Shown in pieces: positions 8,541 to 18,173 of a DNA stretch of 64,000 nt. Under the pieces are notes generated by a model. That model was not told the origin of the DNA. It ran no database searches and saw only the letters and a list, made by a program, of their open reading frames with translations. Source of the stretch: CAZEHS01 sp964649745 (GTDB taxonomy: Bacteria; Bacillota; Clostridia; Peptostreptococcales; Acidaminobacteraceae). The DNA lies in contig CAZYQI010000005.1 in assembly GCA_964649745.1 (NCBI GenBank), forward strand, positions 62,001-126,000, read 5' to 3'. The position numbers were made by a program, and so were the translations under genes. The first letter of the stretch is position 1; each line of letters begins with the position of its first letter.

Positions 8541-10451
8541 TCAATTGAATACGATCTGCTCGGCATATACCTGGGTTTCGCCGTAAAAAACCTTCAGCGT
8601 AGCTGTACCTGAGCCCTTTATATCCACTTTGACATTCCCGTCGGTTTTCGCGTGCTGTTTTTCGTATACCACCTTGCTGGTTCCAGCAGCATCCACCATC
8701 ACTACCTTTATAACTTCCGTCTCTTTGTCGAAATTCGTCGGGATGTAGAAGGGTTTGGTCACCTGAGGCGCCGCAGGGGGCGTTCCATCTCCCGCTTTGC
8801 TGACCACCAGGTCCACCACGGTATCCACCATGGTTTCGGTTCCCTGTTCAATGCTTTGGGAAAGAACGCGGCCAGGATCAACGGTGGAGGATGCCTTAGA
8901 ATCCACTACCCCCACCTTCAGCTGCATTCCTTCGAGAGTGGCCCTGGCTTCTTCTATGGTCTTTCCGGTAAGGTTGGGCATGTTCACCTTGGGCTTATCC
9001 GGCCCCAGACTGACTTGCAGGTCAACGGTGTCCTTCTCGCGTATGGATACTCCCGCATCAGGATCCTGGCCGATTACCGTACCCGCAGGCAAGTCGTTGG
9101 CCATGGGCTCCACCTTGCCAACCCGAAGTTTTTTATTGGTGATCATTATTTCGGCGTCCTTTTGATCCTTGTTGATGACGTCCGGGACTTTGACCATTTT
9201 ACCGCCTCCGCAAATAACGAGCCGTACGGTGAAACCTTCTTTTACCTTTGTCCCGGCAATCGGGTCAGAGCTCACGACGCTACCTGGGTCCACATCCTGG
9301 GAATCAATGGTATCCGCTATCTCACTCTTAAGCCCCAACTCCTCCAGCTGTGCCTCCGCTTCCTCCTGAGGGACATTGATCAGCTCAGGGATCTCCACCG
9401 AGTTGGCGGACAGCTTGTCCATCAGAGGGGAAAAGAACACAACACCCATAATTACAAGGGCAAGTAAAAGAGCACCCAGGATGGTTAACGCCATCAGCCC
9501 TCTGTTTGTGCTGGCCTCACTGCTCTTTTTCTTTGGTTTCCGCGCCGGACCCAGATCGAAATCATCCAGCCGGGGCAACATGGTGGTGGGAGAATCCATG
9601 TCCTGAAGATAAATATCGATTTCTTTATCGGGGTTGGCCTGAATGATCTCCAGATCCTCCACAAGACGGGCCGCGCTCTGGTAGCGGGCACTGACCTCTT
9701 TCTGAATCAGTTTCATGATCACCGCCTCAAGGCTTTGGCTCACATGAACGTTCACCATCGACGGGGGAACAACTTCTTCTTTCAGATGCTTCAGCGCAAT
9801 GCTGACAGGGGTCTCACCATCAAAGGGAACCCGACCGGTGGCCAATTCAAACATCAGTATTCCCAAGGAATACAGGTCGCTGCGGGGGTCGATGAAGCCT
9901 CCCCTGGCCTGTTCCGGTGACGCGTAATGAACCGAACCCATGGCCTCATTGGTTTTTACAATGGTAGCAGAGGTCGCGGCCCTGGCAATTCCAAAATCCG
10001 CCACCTTGATATGCCCGTCATCGGTAATCAGGATATTGTGAGGTTTGATGTCACGGTGAATAATCCCGTTGGAATGAGCGTGATCCAGCGCCATGGCGAT
10101 TTGTTTGGTGATCTGTACAATTTCCTGTGTGGAGAGATACGTGGCCTTGTTCTGGATATATTGCTTAAGGGTAATGCCGTTCACCAGTTCCATGACAATG
10201 TAATGCACATTGCCATCTGTTCCCACATCATAAACATTGACAATATTAGGGTGCGAAAGGCTGGCGGAGGCCTGCGCCTCTTTTTCAAATTTCTTTAAAA
10301 ATTCATCATCTGATACGAATTCCGCCTTTAATATCTTCACAGCCACAAAGCGGTTCAGCAGATTGCAGCGTGCCTTAAACACACCGGCCATTCCGCCTTC
10401 GCCTATGAGCTCCATGATTTCATAACGGTTTCCGAGAATTCTGCCTATCAT
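8541..10451 (-). CDS. prkC: PASTA-domain serine/threonine protein kinase (PrkC/Stk1)
   Basis: A membrane sensor kinase responding to cell-wall muropeptides in characterised homologues. The 636 residues contain a Hanks-type kinase domain with a Gly-rich loop (GEGGMAGVF), the ATP Lys in VAVKIL (K39), the catalytic loop HRDIKPHNIL (D134) and DFG. A single membrane span lies at about 320-342 (LGALLLALVIMGVVFF), followed by three extracellular PASTA repeats (about 358-563) and a terminal beta-rich domain of about 65 residues. The ATG overlaps the TGA of the phosphatase gene. The kinase-phosphatase pair next to rsgA is conserved in Firmicutes. Confidence 0.96.
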   Translation of the reverse strand: MIGRILGNRYEIMELIGEGGMAGVFKARCNLLNRFVAVKILKAEFVSDDEFLKKFEKEAQASASLSHPNIVNVYDVGTDGNVHYIVMELVNGITLKQYIQNKATYLSTQEIVQITKQIAMALDHAHSNGIIHRDIKPHNILITDDGHIKVADFGIARAATSATIVKTNEAMGSVHYASPEQARGGFIDPRSDLYSLGILMFELATGRVPFDGETPVSIALKHLKEEVVPPSMVNVHVSQSLEAVIMKLIQKEVSARYQSAARLVEDLEIIQANPDKEIDIYLQDMDSPTTMLPRLDDFDLGPARKPKKKSSEASTNRGLMALTILGALLLALVIMGVVFFSPLMDKLSANSVEIPELINVPQEEAEAQLEELGLKSEIADTIDSQDVDPGSVVSSDPIAGTKVKEGFTVRLVICGGGKMVKVPDVINKDQKDAEIMITNKKLRVGKVEPMANDLPAGTVIGQDPDAGVSIREKDTVDLQVSLGPDKPKVNMPNLTGKTIEEARATLEGMQLKVGVVDSKASSTVDPGRVLSQSIEQGTETMVDTVVDLVVSKAGDGTPPAAPQVTKPFYIPTNFDKETEVIKVVMVDAAGTSKVVYEKQHAKTDGNVKVDIKGSGTATLKVFYGETQVYAEQIVFN

Positions 10452-11197
10452 TGTCTGCCCTCCTGGGTCGGGGTATTCTCAATAATCAGGACCGTCATAT
10501 TGTCAAACCCGCCTCTGTCATTAGCCAACCGGATCATTTCCCGGCAGGCGGTTTCAGGCGGATTTTCTGTTAAGAAACCCTTGATCTCCAGGGGGTCCAC
10601 ATGGTTGGTTATTCCATCCGTACACAATAGTATGGTATCGCCTGATTTCAGCGCAATATTCATTGTATCCACTTCTACAGCCGGATCGGTACCCAATGCC
10701 CGGGTGAGGATATTTTTTCGCGGATGATCCAGGGCCTCTTCTTCCGTGATGCGCCCCTTGCTGAGCAGCTCCTGAACCAGGGAATGATCCGTGGTCAGCT
10801 GTTTGAGTATCCCGTCCCTAAGAAGATAGGCCCTGCTGTCGCCGATATGGGCCACATGGAGGTGGTTCTTCCTGACGATACATACAACCACCGTGGTTCC
10901 CATGCCGCTATATCCTGATTTCGAGGTGGCGAGATCATATACAGTCCGGTTAGTGGCAACCACCGCGTCTCTCATAACGTCCTCGATATAGGAAGATCGG
11001 GCATTTCCGCCCATAAGAGAATCTCTGAGCACCGTGCTGAGGGTTTCTACTGCTAGGGAGCTGGCCACTTCCCCAGCCTGATGGCCACCCATACCATCAG
11101 CAACTATGTAGAGCCCCATCTGCTCCGGATCATTGTAACAGGAATCTTCGTTAATCTTACGAACCCGACCGGTGTCGGTTGCTGCAAAGCTTCTCAT
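10448..11197 (-). CDS. prpC: PP2C-family serine/threonine phosphatase (PrpC/Stp1)
   Basis: Dephosphorylates PrkC and its substrates. The roughly 249-residue PPM phosphatase has the metal-binding motifs RKINEDSC, IVADGMGGHQAGEVAS, AHIGDSRAYLLRDG, LLCTDGITNHV and a final DRGGFDNMTVLII. A GTG at 11206 is in frame, but ATG at 11197 has a GGAG eight bases upstream and starts at MRSFAATDTGRVRK, matching the family N-terminus. Its stop overlaps the prkC start (ATGA), giving fixed co-expression. rlmN, which sits before prpC in Bacillus, is absent here. Confidence 0.95.
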   Translation of the reverse strand: MRSFAATDTGRVRKINEDSCYNDPEQMGLYIVADGMGGHQAGEVASSLAVETLSTVLRDSLMGGNARSSYIEDVMRDAVVATNRTVYDLATSKSGYSGMGTTVVVCIVRKNHLHVAHIGDSRAYLLRDGILKQLTTDHSLVQELLSKGRITEEEALDHPRKNILTRALGTDPAVEVDTMNIALKSGDTILLCTDGITNHVDPLEIKGFLTENPPETACREMIRLANDRGGFDNMTVLIIENTPTQEGRQ

Positions 11198-11202
11198 TGT
11201 GA

Positions 11203-12549
11203 TCACTCCAATATGTGCTTTTTCATCACAGCAATAAAGAAACCGTCCAACCCATCGACGCTGGGGTAAATTCGGATTGTGGGGCCGGCGCTGCGAAGGG
11301 ACTCAGGAATCCTGTCGTTCACATCAACCAGAGAAAATTCCGGGTTCTTGGTGAGGAATCCCTGCAGAACCCCTTCATTTTCCTCATATTCCATTGTACA
11401 TGTACTATAAATCAGTTGTCCATGGTTTTTTACATATCCCTTGGCTCGCTCCAACAGTTCCGACTGAAGCGTTGAAAGGGTTTGGATGTCCTCTGGGGTA
11501 CGGTTGAATCGTATCTCCGGCTTTTTTCGTATGATGCCCGTGCCGCTGCAGGGGGCATCCAACAACACGTGATCGAATCCGTCAAGCCACTGCTCCCGGG
11601 GATCCAGAACATCTCCCTGAACCGCCTTTACGATGGTTACGCCCAGGCGCTGAGCGTTGTCTTCAATCAGTTTCACCTTATGAGGGTGAATATCCTGAGC
11701 GATTATCTCACCCGTATTATTCATTATTTCTGCCAGATGAGTGGTTTTGCCCCCAGGAGCAGCACAAAGATCCAAAACCCGATTGCCGGGCTTCGGGGCC
11801 ATGGCCTTAGCCACCAGCATGGAACTGATATCCTGTACATTAAACAGACCTTCCTGAAACGCCGGAATATCCGGAAGCTCACGGTCGCCAAGCTCCGTTA
11901 CCAGCAGGGCATCCTCCAAAAATGAGGATTTTGCCGCCTGAACTCCCTGGGATTTCAGCTTGTCAATCAACTCGTCAGGGGTTCCCATAAGGCGATTCGT
12001 TCGCAGGGTAAGCACTGTCGCTGTGTTGTTGGCCTTCAGAATGGACTCTGTTTTATCGGATCCGAATCTGCTGATCCAGCGTTCCACCATCCATAGCGGA
12101 TGGGAATACAACAGGGACAGCCCCTCCGCTGTTCCGCTGTCAATTTCCGGAAGGTCGATACCCTGACGCTGTGCCGTTCTAAGCACACCATTGGCAAAAC
12201 CGCTGAGGGCTCCGTAGCGCAGCTTCACCAGCTTCACCGATTCATTGATGGCAGCCGATTCCGGTATCCTCTCCATCCACTTAAGCTGATACAGGGCTAT
12301 CCGGATGGCATTCCGCACCCAGGGCTTCATCTTCTCAGGTGGCGTTTTGGAATAACGCCGCATAACGGCATCGATATACAGCCGGTTTTCCAGAACCCCA
12401 TACACCAGCCGCGTAAGCAGCCGTCTGTCCGCCGCGCTGTACTGTACATACGCCAGCGCATCCTGCAGGCCCAGATTGCTGTAGGTTCCTTCCGTTTCAA
12501 TGCGGCACAGCAGCTCCAATGCTGCTTTTCGTGGATTAGCAGGATTCAT
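11203..12549 (-). CDS. rsmB: 16S rRNA (cytosine(967)-C(5))-methyltransferase
   Basis: Makes m5C967 in 16S rRNA. The 448 residues combine an N-terminal NusB-like RNA-binding domain (about 1-140, with ALELLCRIETEGTYSNLGLQ) and a C-terminal Rossmann methyltransferase. Visible motifs are CAAPGGKTTHLAEI (SAM loop), LLDAPCSGTG (motif IV) and YSTCTMEYEENEGV (motif VI catalytic Cys). The length is as expected. Its TGA lies just upstream of the prpC start codon. Confidence 0.96.
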   Translation of the reverse strand: MNPANPRKAALELLCRIETEGTYSNLGLQDALAYVQYSAADRRLLTRLVYGVLENRLYIDAVMRRYSKTPPEKMKPWVRNAIRIALYQLKWMERIPESAAINESVKLVKLRYGALSGFANGVLRTAQRQGIDLPEIDSGTAEGLSLLYSHPLWMVERWISRFGSDKTESILKANNTATVLTLRTNRLMGTPDELIDKLKSQGVQAAKSSFLEDALLVTELGDRELPDIPAFQEGLFNVQDISSMLVAKAMAPKPGNRVLDLCAAPGGKTTHLAEIMNNTGEIIAQDIHPHKVKLIEDNAQRLGVTIVKAVQGDVLDPREQWLDGFDHVLLDAPCSGTGIIRKKPEIRFNRTPEDIQTLSTLQSELLERAKGYVKNHGQLIYSTCTMEYEENEGVLQGFLTKNPEFSLVDVNDRIPESLRSAGPTIRIYPSVDGLDGFFIAVMKKHILE

Positions 12550-12644
12550 GATTTCTCCTTCTCGTGAAAAGACCCGGCAACCGGTTCAGGGAATCCTGAT
12601 CCAGCCCCAGGCCTCGGTATCTTTCAATTTCCTTTTAGCCCTAT

Positions 12645-12739
12645 CTCCCTCTTGAGGGGGATGTCACGAAGTGACAGGGGGAGTAAGGTGGCAGCGACTC
12701 CCACCGTCACCTTTGGTGCCACCTCCCTCAAGAGGGAGG
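12645..12739. repeat. Imperfect inverted-repeat element (CTCCCTCTTGAGGG type)
   Basis: The left arm begins CTCCCTCTTGAGGGGG at 12645 and the right arm, about 12716-12739, is its near-perfect inverse (GCCACCTCCCTCAAGAG). Inside is a small GTCAC-GAA-GTGAC hairpin. It fills the 230-base gap between rsmB and the zinc protease gene. It looks like a non-coding palindromic repeat of the kind dispersed in Clostridia; only one copy is in this window. Confidence 0.65.
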
Positions 12740-12781
12740 TCAAGATTTTCCTTAGGTGCTATTCGGGTCAATTATTATGTT

Positions 12782-13468
12782 TTAATCGTTATTTCTTCCC
12801 CTGAGCACCAGCAAACGGATCAGTTGCATCACTGCTACCGCGGCGGCGGCCACATAGGTTAAAGCTGCGGCATTGAGGACTTTTTTTGCCAAGGGGCGCT
12901 CTTCATCGTAGATGAATCCTCCCTGTACCAGCTGCACAATGGCACGGCTGCTGGCGTTGAATTCAACCGGCAGGGTCACCATATGGAAAGCCACCACAAT
13001 GGTGAATAACAGAATACCGATATCGACAAGGGGGGTAAAGCCCAATATCAGACCCAGTATGGCCAGAGGAACCGCCGCATTGGAACTGATGTTCACAGCG
13101 GGGAAAATCGCGGCCCGAAGGGTCATGGGCTTGTAGTATTCCGCGTGTTGGATGGCATGACCCACCTCATGGGCAGCAACGCTGAGGGATGCGATGGAAC
13201 GGCCTCCGTAAACCTCCGGCGACAGCCTCACAGTGGTGTCCCGGGGGTCATAATGGTCTGAGAGTGATCCCCCCACCTGCTCCACCGGAACGTGGGAAAG
13301 GCCATTATCATTAAGAATCTGCCGGGCCACAGCGCCTCCGGTAAGCCCCCGCTGATTGCCTACCTGCATGTATTTGTTGAAGGTTGATTTAACCCTGACT
13401 TGAGCCCACATGGCCAGAATCATGGCCGGTATGAGTAGAATCATCGTTGGATCGTATCCGTAGTACAT
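12782..13468 (-). CDS. Membrane zinc metallopeptidase, YugP family
   Basis: A 228-residue integral membrane protein. The zinc-binding HExxH motif is in AAHEVGHAIQHAEYY (about residues 102-116). There is an N-terminal membrane segment (MILLIPAMILAMWA) and three or so more hydrophobic stretches after residue 120. YugP-family (DUF2265-type) proteases are widespread in Firmicutes with substrates largely unknown. The ATG at 13468 has AAGGAGGCT upstream. Its place between fmt/DUF116 and rsmB is common in Clostridia. Confidence 0.9.
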   Translation of the reverse strand: MYYGYDPTMILLIPAMILAMWAQVRVKSTFNKYMQVGNQRGLTGGAVARQILNDNGLSHVPVEQVGGSLSDHYDPRDTTVRLSPEVYGGRSIASLSVAAHEVGHAIQHAEYYKPMTLRAAIFPAVNISSNAAVPLAILGLILGFTPLVDIGILLFTIVVAFHMVTLPVEFNASSRAIVQLVQGGFIYDEERPLAKKVLNAAALTYVAAAAVAVMQLIRLLVLRGRNND

Positions 13469-13562
13469 TTAGAGCCTCCTTGGGTATGCATTATGCTGAA
13501 TTTTCACCTTCAGTCTAGCAGGTAAATGCGAAGAATTTATGAACATTCACCCATGACGTCTA

Positions 13563-14327
13563 TTATTTTTGCTGTACCGCAAACCGATTCAACAGGTCTT
13601 TCAGCGCGTCCATATCCACCCGGGTGTTCTTACAGGGCCCTTCCGGCCGTTCGTTGAGCAGCCCGATTACAGGAAGCTTGCGCATATCGTAGATGCCGGC
13701 CGCAAGATCCCGTTCACATGCCACTGCAATAATAAGCTCCGGTCGATTTTCGGCAATGGCCTTCCTGGCCAGGGTTCCTCCGGTGGCAATCACCAAGGGA
13801 AGTTCCATGGCGTTCGCCAAAGCCCGAAGGTCTCCGATCATGCATTTCCCGCAGGCGATACAGCGCTCACCGCTGCCGGTCACCTTATAAGGGCACTCGT
13901 TCCACTGCAGACAATGGGGTAAGAGCACCAGTATTTTTTCTGCGGCAACAGCACTTACCAAACGTGTAATAATGCGATTGTTGGTTTGGATGTAGGCGAT
14001 CCCCAGTGCATCCTTATCGGTTTTAAAAAAACCGGTAAGCCATATCAGCGCCGGATACAACTCATGAAGAAGGGTCCGCATCAGAACCAGTGTTTTTTTT
14101 GTTTTAAGTGTTCCCTTTTGCAACCGAAACAACTCAAAGAGAACCCAGATAACCACCGCCATGAATAATCCCAGGCCTATGATGCTCCCCCAAAGAAGCA
14201 GGAGGGTCCAGATGGTTGTCTTGGCCCTGAGCACCAGAACCATCAGGACCAGCAGCACCGCAGCAGTGGCCGTTACAGCTAAAAGGGTCTTGATCAGCAG
14301 ATTTTCCTGTGTTTTCAATGAACCCAT
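13563..14327 (-). CDS. DUF116 domain-containing membrane protein
   Basis: A 254-residue protein with two N-terminal membrane helices (LLAVTATAAVLLVLMVLVL and LLLWGSIIGLGLFMAVVIWVL), then a cytosolic DUF116 domain with cysteines arranged CPYKVTGSGERCIACGKC (about residues 160-177), which may bind a metal or Fe-S centre. The frame extends further upstream, but that extension overlaps fmt; ATG at 14327 has GGAGG seven bases before it and begins MGSLKTQENLL. It lies directly after fmt. No function is established. Confidence 0.88.
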   Translation of the reverse strand: MGSLKTQENLLIKTLLAVTATAAVLLVLMVLVLRAKTTIWTLLLLWGSIIGLGLFMAVVIWVLFELFRLQKGTLKTKKTLVLMRTLLHELYPALIWLTGFFKTDKDALGIAYIQTNNRIITRLVSAVAAEKILVLLPHCLQWNECPYKVTGSGERCIACGKCMIGDLRALANAMELPLVIATGGTLARKAIAENRPELIIAVACERDLAAGIYDMRKLPVIGLLNERPEGPCKNTRVDMDALKDLLNRFAVQQK

Positions 14328-14328
14328 G

Positions 14329-15258
14329 CTATCCTCCGAATCGGGCGCCGACGGGGATGGTCTTGCCCAAGATATAGGCCGATACAGGCATCCGTTTGGA
14401 GCCATCTCCCTGTATCTCTTGAATAAGCACCGTATCACGACCGGCAGCAACCAGAAGGCCTTCGGGCTTAACCTGGAGCACCGTACCCGGCTCCCGGTGA
14501 TGTTCACTGATAATCCGTAACGGCTTGAACAGCTTGAAGCGGATTCCCAACAGCGTGCTGTGAGCCGACGGCCAGGGATCCAGCCCCCGAATCCGGTTGC
14601 AGATTTTCTCTGCATCCCAGCACCAGTCAATTTCCGAAAGTTCCCGGCCGATCATCGGGGCATAGGAGCCGGCATGGAGATCCTGCGCCGTTCTGGTCGC
14701 TTCTCCATTTTCCATAAGCGAAAGGGTTTGCAACAGCAAATCGGCCCCCTGCTTCGCCAAGGCGTCATGGAGCTCACCCACCGTTATTTCCGGAGTGACA
14801 GGACAGGTTGATTTTAGAATCATATCCCCGGTATCCAATCCGATATCCATATACATGGTGGTGATACCGGTTTCCTTTTCACCGTTAAGGATCGCCCAGT
14901 GGATGGGGGCGGCTCCCCGATAATCCGGCAGCAGGGAGGCGTGAACATTAATGCAGCCCAAAGGAGGCAGATTCAGAATCTCTTTCGGAAGAATTTGACC
15001 ATAGGAAACAACGACAATGCAGTCAGGCTTCAGCCCTTTTAATATGTCCATGGCTTCTTCATCGCGTATTTTATTGGGCTGATAGACGGGCACACCCATT
15101 CTCAGCGCTTCTGCCTTCACCGGTGTTGGCTGTAATTTCATTCCCCGGCCCTTGGGCCTGTCCGGCTGTGTGAAAACAGCAGCCACTTCGTGCTGCTGTA
15201 CAAGACTTGTTAGACAGGGGACTGCAAAATCAGATGTTCCCATGAACACGAGTTTCAT
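14329..15258 (-). CDS. fmt: Methionyl-tRNA formyltransferase
   Basis: Formylates initiator Met-tRNA using 10-formyl-tetrahydrofolate. Key features are MKLVFMGTSDFAVPCL at the N-terminus, the catalytic segment NVHASLLPDYRGAAPIHWAI, and a C-terminal OB-like domain (PWPSAHSTLLGIRFKLF). An in-frame start exists at 15273, but ATG at 15258 has GAGGAAGG upstream and gives the family-typical N-terminus (309 residues). It overlaps the 3' end of def by about 29 bases, as expected for the def-fmt pair. Confidence 0.96.
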   Translation of the reverse strand: MKLVFMGTSDFAVPCLTSLVQQHEVAAVFTQPDRPKGRGMKLQPTPVKAEALRMGVPVYQPNKIRDEEAMDILKGLKPDCIVVVSYGQILPKEILNLPPLGCINVHASLLPDYRGAAPIHWAILNGEKETGITTMYMDIGLDTGDMILKSTCPVTPEITVGELHDALAKQGADLLLQTLSLMENGEATRTAQDLHAGSYAPMIGRELSEIDWCWDAEKICNRIRGLDPWPSAHSTLLGIRFKLFKPLRIISEHHREPGTVLQVKPEGLLVAAGRDTVLIQEIQGDGSKRMPVSAYILGKTIPVGARFGG

Positions 15259-15712
15259 TTTTACCTTCCTCAATCATTTTGTCTATGAAAAGAATGCCGT
15301 TCAGGTGATCAATTTCATGGCAGAATGCAACGGCAAGAAGATCCTCGCCCACGTACTCCACCGGCTGGCCCTTCACATCCACGGCCTTCACCCGAACCCA
15401 TAAGGGGCGTTTGACATAGCCCGAATGGCCGGGAACGCTGAGACAGGCCTCAAGATCGCATTGCTCACCCCGGGTTTCAACAATTTCGGGATTAATCAAT
15501 ACCTTCACCCCGGTATCATCATACACATCCACCACTGCGATCCGTTTGATTACACCTATCTGAGGCGCCGCTAAACCAACGCCGTCGGCTTCATACATGG
15601 TTTCAATCATATCCTGAACCAGAAGCGCCAGCCGTTCGTCGAAAACCTCCTGAGGTTTGCACTGTTTTCTGAGGATTGGGTCACCCTCTTTTCGAATGGT
15701 ACGTATTGCCAT
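15230..15712 (-). CDS. def: Peptide deformylase
   Basis: Removes the N-formyl group from nascent proteins. All three motifs are present in 160 residues: GVGLAAPQIG (about 43-52), EACLSVPG (EGCLS class, about 88-95) and CHEIDHLNG with the HExxH metal site (about 130-138). The ATG at 15712 has AGGAGG, overlapping the priA stop region. It forms the functional pair with fmt. Confidence 0.97.
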   Translation of the reverse strand: MAIRTIRKEGDPILRKQCKPQEVFDERLALLVQDMIETMYEADGVGLAAPQIGVIKRIAVVDVYDDTGVKVLINPEIVETRGEQCDLEACLSVPGHSGYVKRPLWVRVKAVDVKGQPVEYVGEDLLAVAFCHEIDHLNGILFIDKMIEEGKNETRVHGNI

Positions 15713-15720
15713 GATTCCTC

Positions 15721-18159
15721 CTATAGGGTGGTAACCGGGCGGGCATCTATGATAAGAGCCGTTCCGGGGATATCTTCGCTCCGTGCCTTTCTGAGGGTTT
15801 CAAATACAGTCCCTTCGTCCGGTTTCAAAAATTTAACCAGAATCTGATAGCGCCAGTCCCCGCGAATACGGGCAAATGCAGCCGGATGGGGGCCCAGCAG
15901 TTGAAAGATAAGTCCCTGGTTTTTCAAAGCCTGTCCTATCTTATTATACAATTCTTTGGCGCCTTTGAGTACCGTTTCTTCCTTCTCACCCTGAAGGGTG
16001 AGGTTCACCATCTCCACAAACGGAGGATAACGGAAGGCTTTTCGTATACCGATCTCTGACCGAAAATAGCCTTCATAATCATGAGCCGCTGAGGCGGTGA
16101 TGGCGTAATGGTCCGGGCGATATGTTTGAATCAACACGGTGCCCGGACGACTTCCCCGTCCCGTGCGGCCCGCCACCTGGGTAAGCAATTGGAATGCCCG
16201 TTCATTGGCCTTGTAATCCGGAAAATTGAGGGTGAGGTCTGCCGAGAGGATGCCTACCAGAGTGACATTTGGGAAATGATGCCCCTTGGCGATCATCTGT
16301 GTGCCCACAAGAATATCCGTTTGACCCTGTTCTGCCCGCTTAATGATTCCTTCCAGAGTTCCTTTGCGCATGGTGCTTTCTGAATCCATACGATCAATCC
16401 TGGCGTTGGGATAAAGCTGCTGCAGGGTTTCTTCCAGTTTTTCTGTGCCGGCTCCCATGGGAAAATACTCGGAGCCGCCACACTCCGGACACGTTGACTT
16501 AACCTCTGCCGCATAGCCGCAGTAGCTGCACCTGGCGTGCCTTACACCTTTGAAATAGGTCATGGATATATCACATTTAGGACATTTCAGTACAAAACCG
16601 CAGGACTGGCAGCTGAGAAAGGAGGCATAGCCCTTCCTGTTCAGAAGAATCATGGTCTGTTCCCCTAACCGAAGCCGTTCTTCAATACCGTCCAGCAGGG
16701 CACGGCTCAGGATGCGTCGGTTTCCGGCCAGCAGCTCCTCCCGCATATCCACTAATTCAACCGTGGGCATGGGAAGCTGATTAACGCGGTTGGGCAGCTC
16801 AACCATTCCCAAGACGCCCTTTTTCGCTCCATAATAGGTTTCTACAGAAGGCGTTGCTGAGCCAAGAACTAAAAGCCCCTTATGGGCCTTTGTCAGATAA
16901 TCCGCCACATCCCGGGCATGATAGCGGGGGGCCGATTCCGACTTATAGGCACCGTCGTGTTCTTCATCCAAAATAATCAGGCCCGGATCCTGTACCGGTG
17001 CAAAAAGGGCAGAACGGGGCCCAATGATTACATCCGCATCCCCTCTGGAAATCCGGTTCCACTGGTCCAGCCGTTCTCCCGCGGAAAGCCTACTATGAAG
17101 AACAGCAATTCGGGACCCAAAGCGCCGGGCAAAGCGGCCGACAATCTGAGGGGTCAGTGAAATTTCCGGCACAAGTATAATGACCTGCCGCCTTTCCAGC
17201 AAAGTCTTTCGGGTTAAATGCAGATAGATTTCTGTCTTTCCACTGCCTGTTACGCCGTGCAGAAGCCATGAACTGCCGGGGGAAGCCTCTGCCAGCCCTT
17301 CGTAAACCCGCTGCTGGTCTGCAGTAAGCTCTTCAAACCCCTCCGGTTCCTGCTTGGTAAGCATCAGAGGTATCCGTTCATCCAGCTCTGCTGTTTCACT
17401 AATCAGCCCCTTATCCACCAGGGTCCTGACATGCCTGCTTTCGGCACCCACAGCGGTCTTCAGATCCCTTGCGGCTGTTGGACCCACCAAATTAAGAAAC
17501 CGCATGATTTCTCTGTACATTTCCATGCGCCCGCCGGCTCGTTTAAAAACCTTTTCAAGATCTTCCTCTGTGCCCGCGGATGTCAGGATGATCTGATGTT
17601 TTTCCTGAACCGGTGCACTGAAAAGCTCCCGTTCCTTTAGGATTCCCTGCTGTTTCAGCATCAGACCGGTCTTAAGCTCTTCAGCCGTGAGGGCTTCCGT
17701 GCACCCCTTCAGGGATTTCAGTCGCTTTAGCAGGGTTACAGCTGTTTCTTCCACAAGAAGCCCCGGTTCCTGAACCTGCTCCCAATAGAGCGTGCGTTTC
17801 AGAACCGTACCGGAGGGAATCATCGTAAGCAGCGCCTCCGTCCACGAGCACAGGGTTGCGTCCCGCAGCCATCGGCACAGAACCGTCTGACTTTCCGTCA
17901 GATGACCACCCGCTTCAAAAACCGCGCGAATGGGCTTTGCCGTCCAGGCTGGCGCATTTTGATGAAGCCCCATTACATAAGCCTCCACAGGATTATCACC
18001 CTTGCCGAAGCTGACAATGACCCGGGTGCCGATGGCAACCTTACTATTCAGTTCCTCGGGCACCTCGTAAGTATACAGCTGGTCTGTAGCCCTGGAGTGC
18101 CGGATAAGCGCGATATCTGCGTAGTTTTTCATAGGACCTCGTGGGGAATTCTGGCTCAT
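15721..18159 (-). CDS. priA: Primosomal protein N' (replication restart helicase PriA)
   Basis: Restarts collapsed forks by loading the replicative helicase. The 812 residues include an N-terminal DNA-binding domain (TYEVPEELNSKVAIGTRVIVSFG), Walker A GVTGSGKTEIYL (about 305), DEEHDGAYK, the zinc-binding insertion CQSCGFVLKCPKCDISMTY ... CSYCGY ... CPECGG, and the helicase motif VAGRTGRG. An alternative ATG at 18132 (MKNYADIALI) is equally plausible and closer to family N-termini, giving 803 residues. Downstream def overlaps closely. Confidence 0.95.
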   Translation of the reverse strand: MSQNSPRGPMKNYADIALIRHSRATDQLYTYEVPEELNSKVAIGTRVIVSFGKGDNPVEAYVMGLHQNAPAWTAKPIRAVFEAGGHLTESQTVLCRWLRDATLCSWTEALLTMIPSGTVLKRTLYWEQVQEPGLLVEETAVTLLKRLKSLKGCTEALTAEELKTGLMLKQQGILKERELFSAPVQEKHQIILTSAGTEEDLEKVFKRAGGRMEMYREIMRFLNLVGPTAARDLKTAVGAESRHVRTLVDKGLISETAELDERIPLMLTKQEPEGFEELTADQQRVYEGLAEASPGSSWLLHGVTGSGKTEIYLHLTRKTLLERRQVIILVPEISLTPQIVGRFARRFGSRIAVLHSRLSAGERLDQWNRISRGDADVIIGPRSALFAPVQDPGLIILDEEHDGAYKSESAPRYHARDVADYLTKAHKGLLVLGSATPSVETYYGAKKGVLGMVELPNRVNQLPMPTVELVDMREELLAGNRRILSRALLDGIEERLRLGEQTMILLNRKGYASFLSCQSCGFVLKCPKCDISMTYFKGVRHARCSYCGYAAEVKSTCPECGGSEYFPMGAGTEKLEETLQQLYPNARIDRMDSESTMRKGTLEGIIKRAEQGQTDILVGTQMIAKGHHFPNVTLVGILSADLTLNFPDYKANERAFQLLTQVAGRTGRGSRPGTVLIQTYRPDHYAITASAAHDYEGYFRSEIGIRKAFRYPPFVEMVNLTLQGEKEETVLKGAKELYNKIGQALKNQGLIFQLLGPHPAAFARIRGDWRYQILVKFLKPDEGTVFETLRKARSEDIPGTALIIDARPVTTL

Positions 18160-18173
18160 GTAAAACCTAAACC

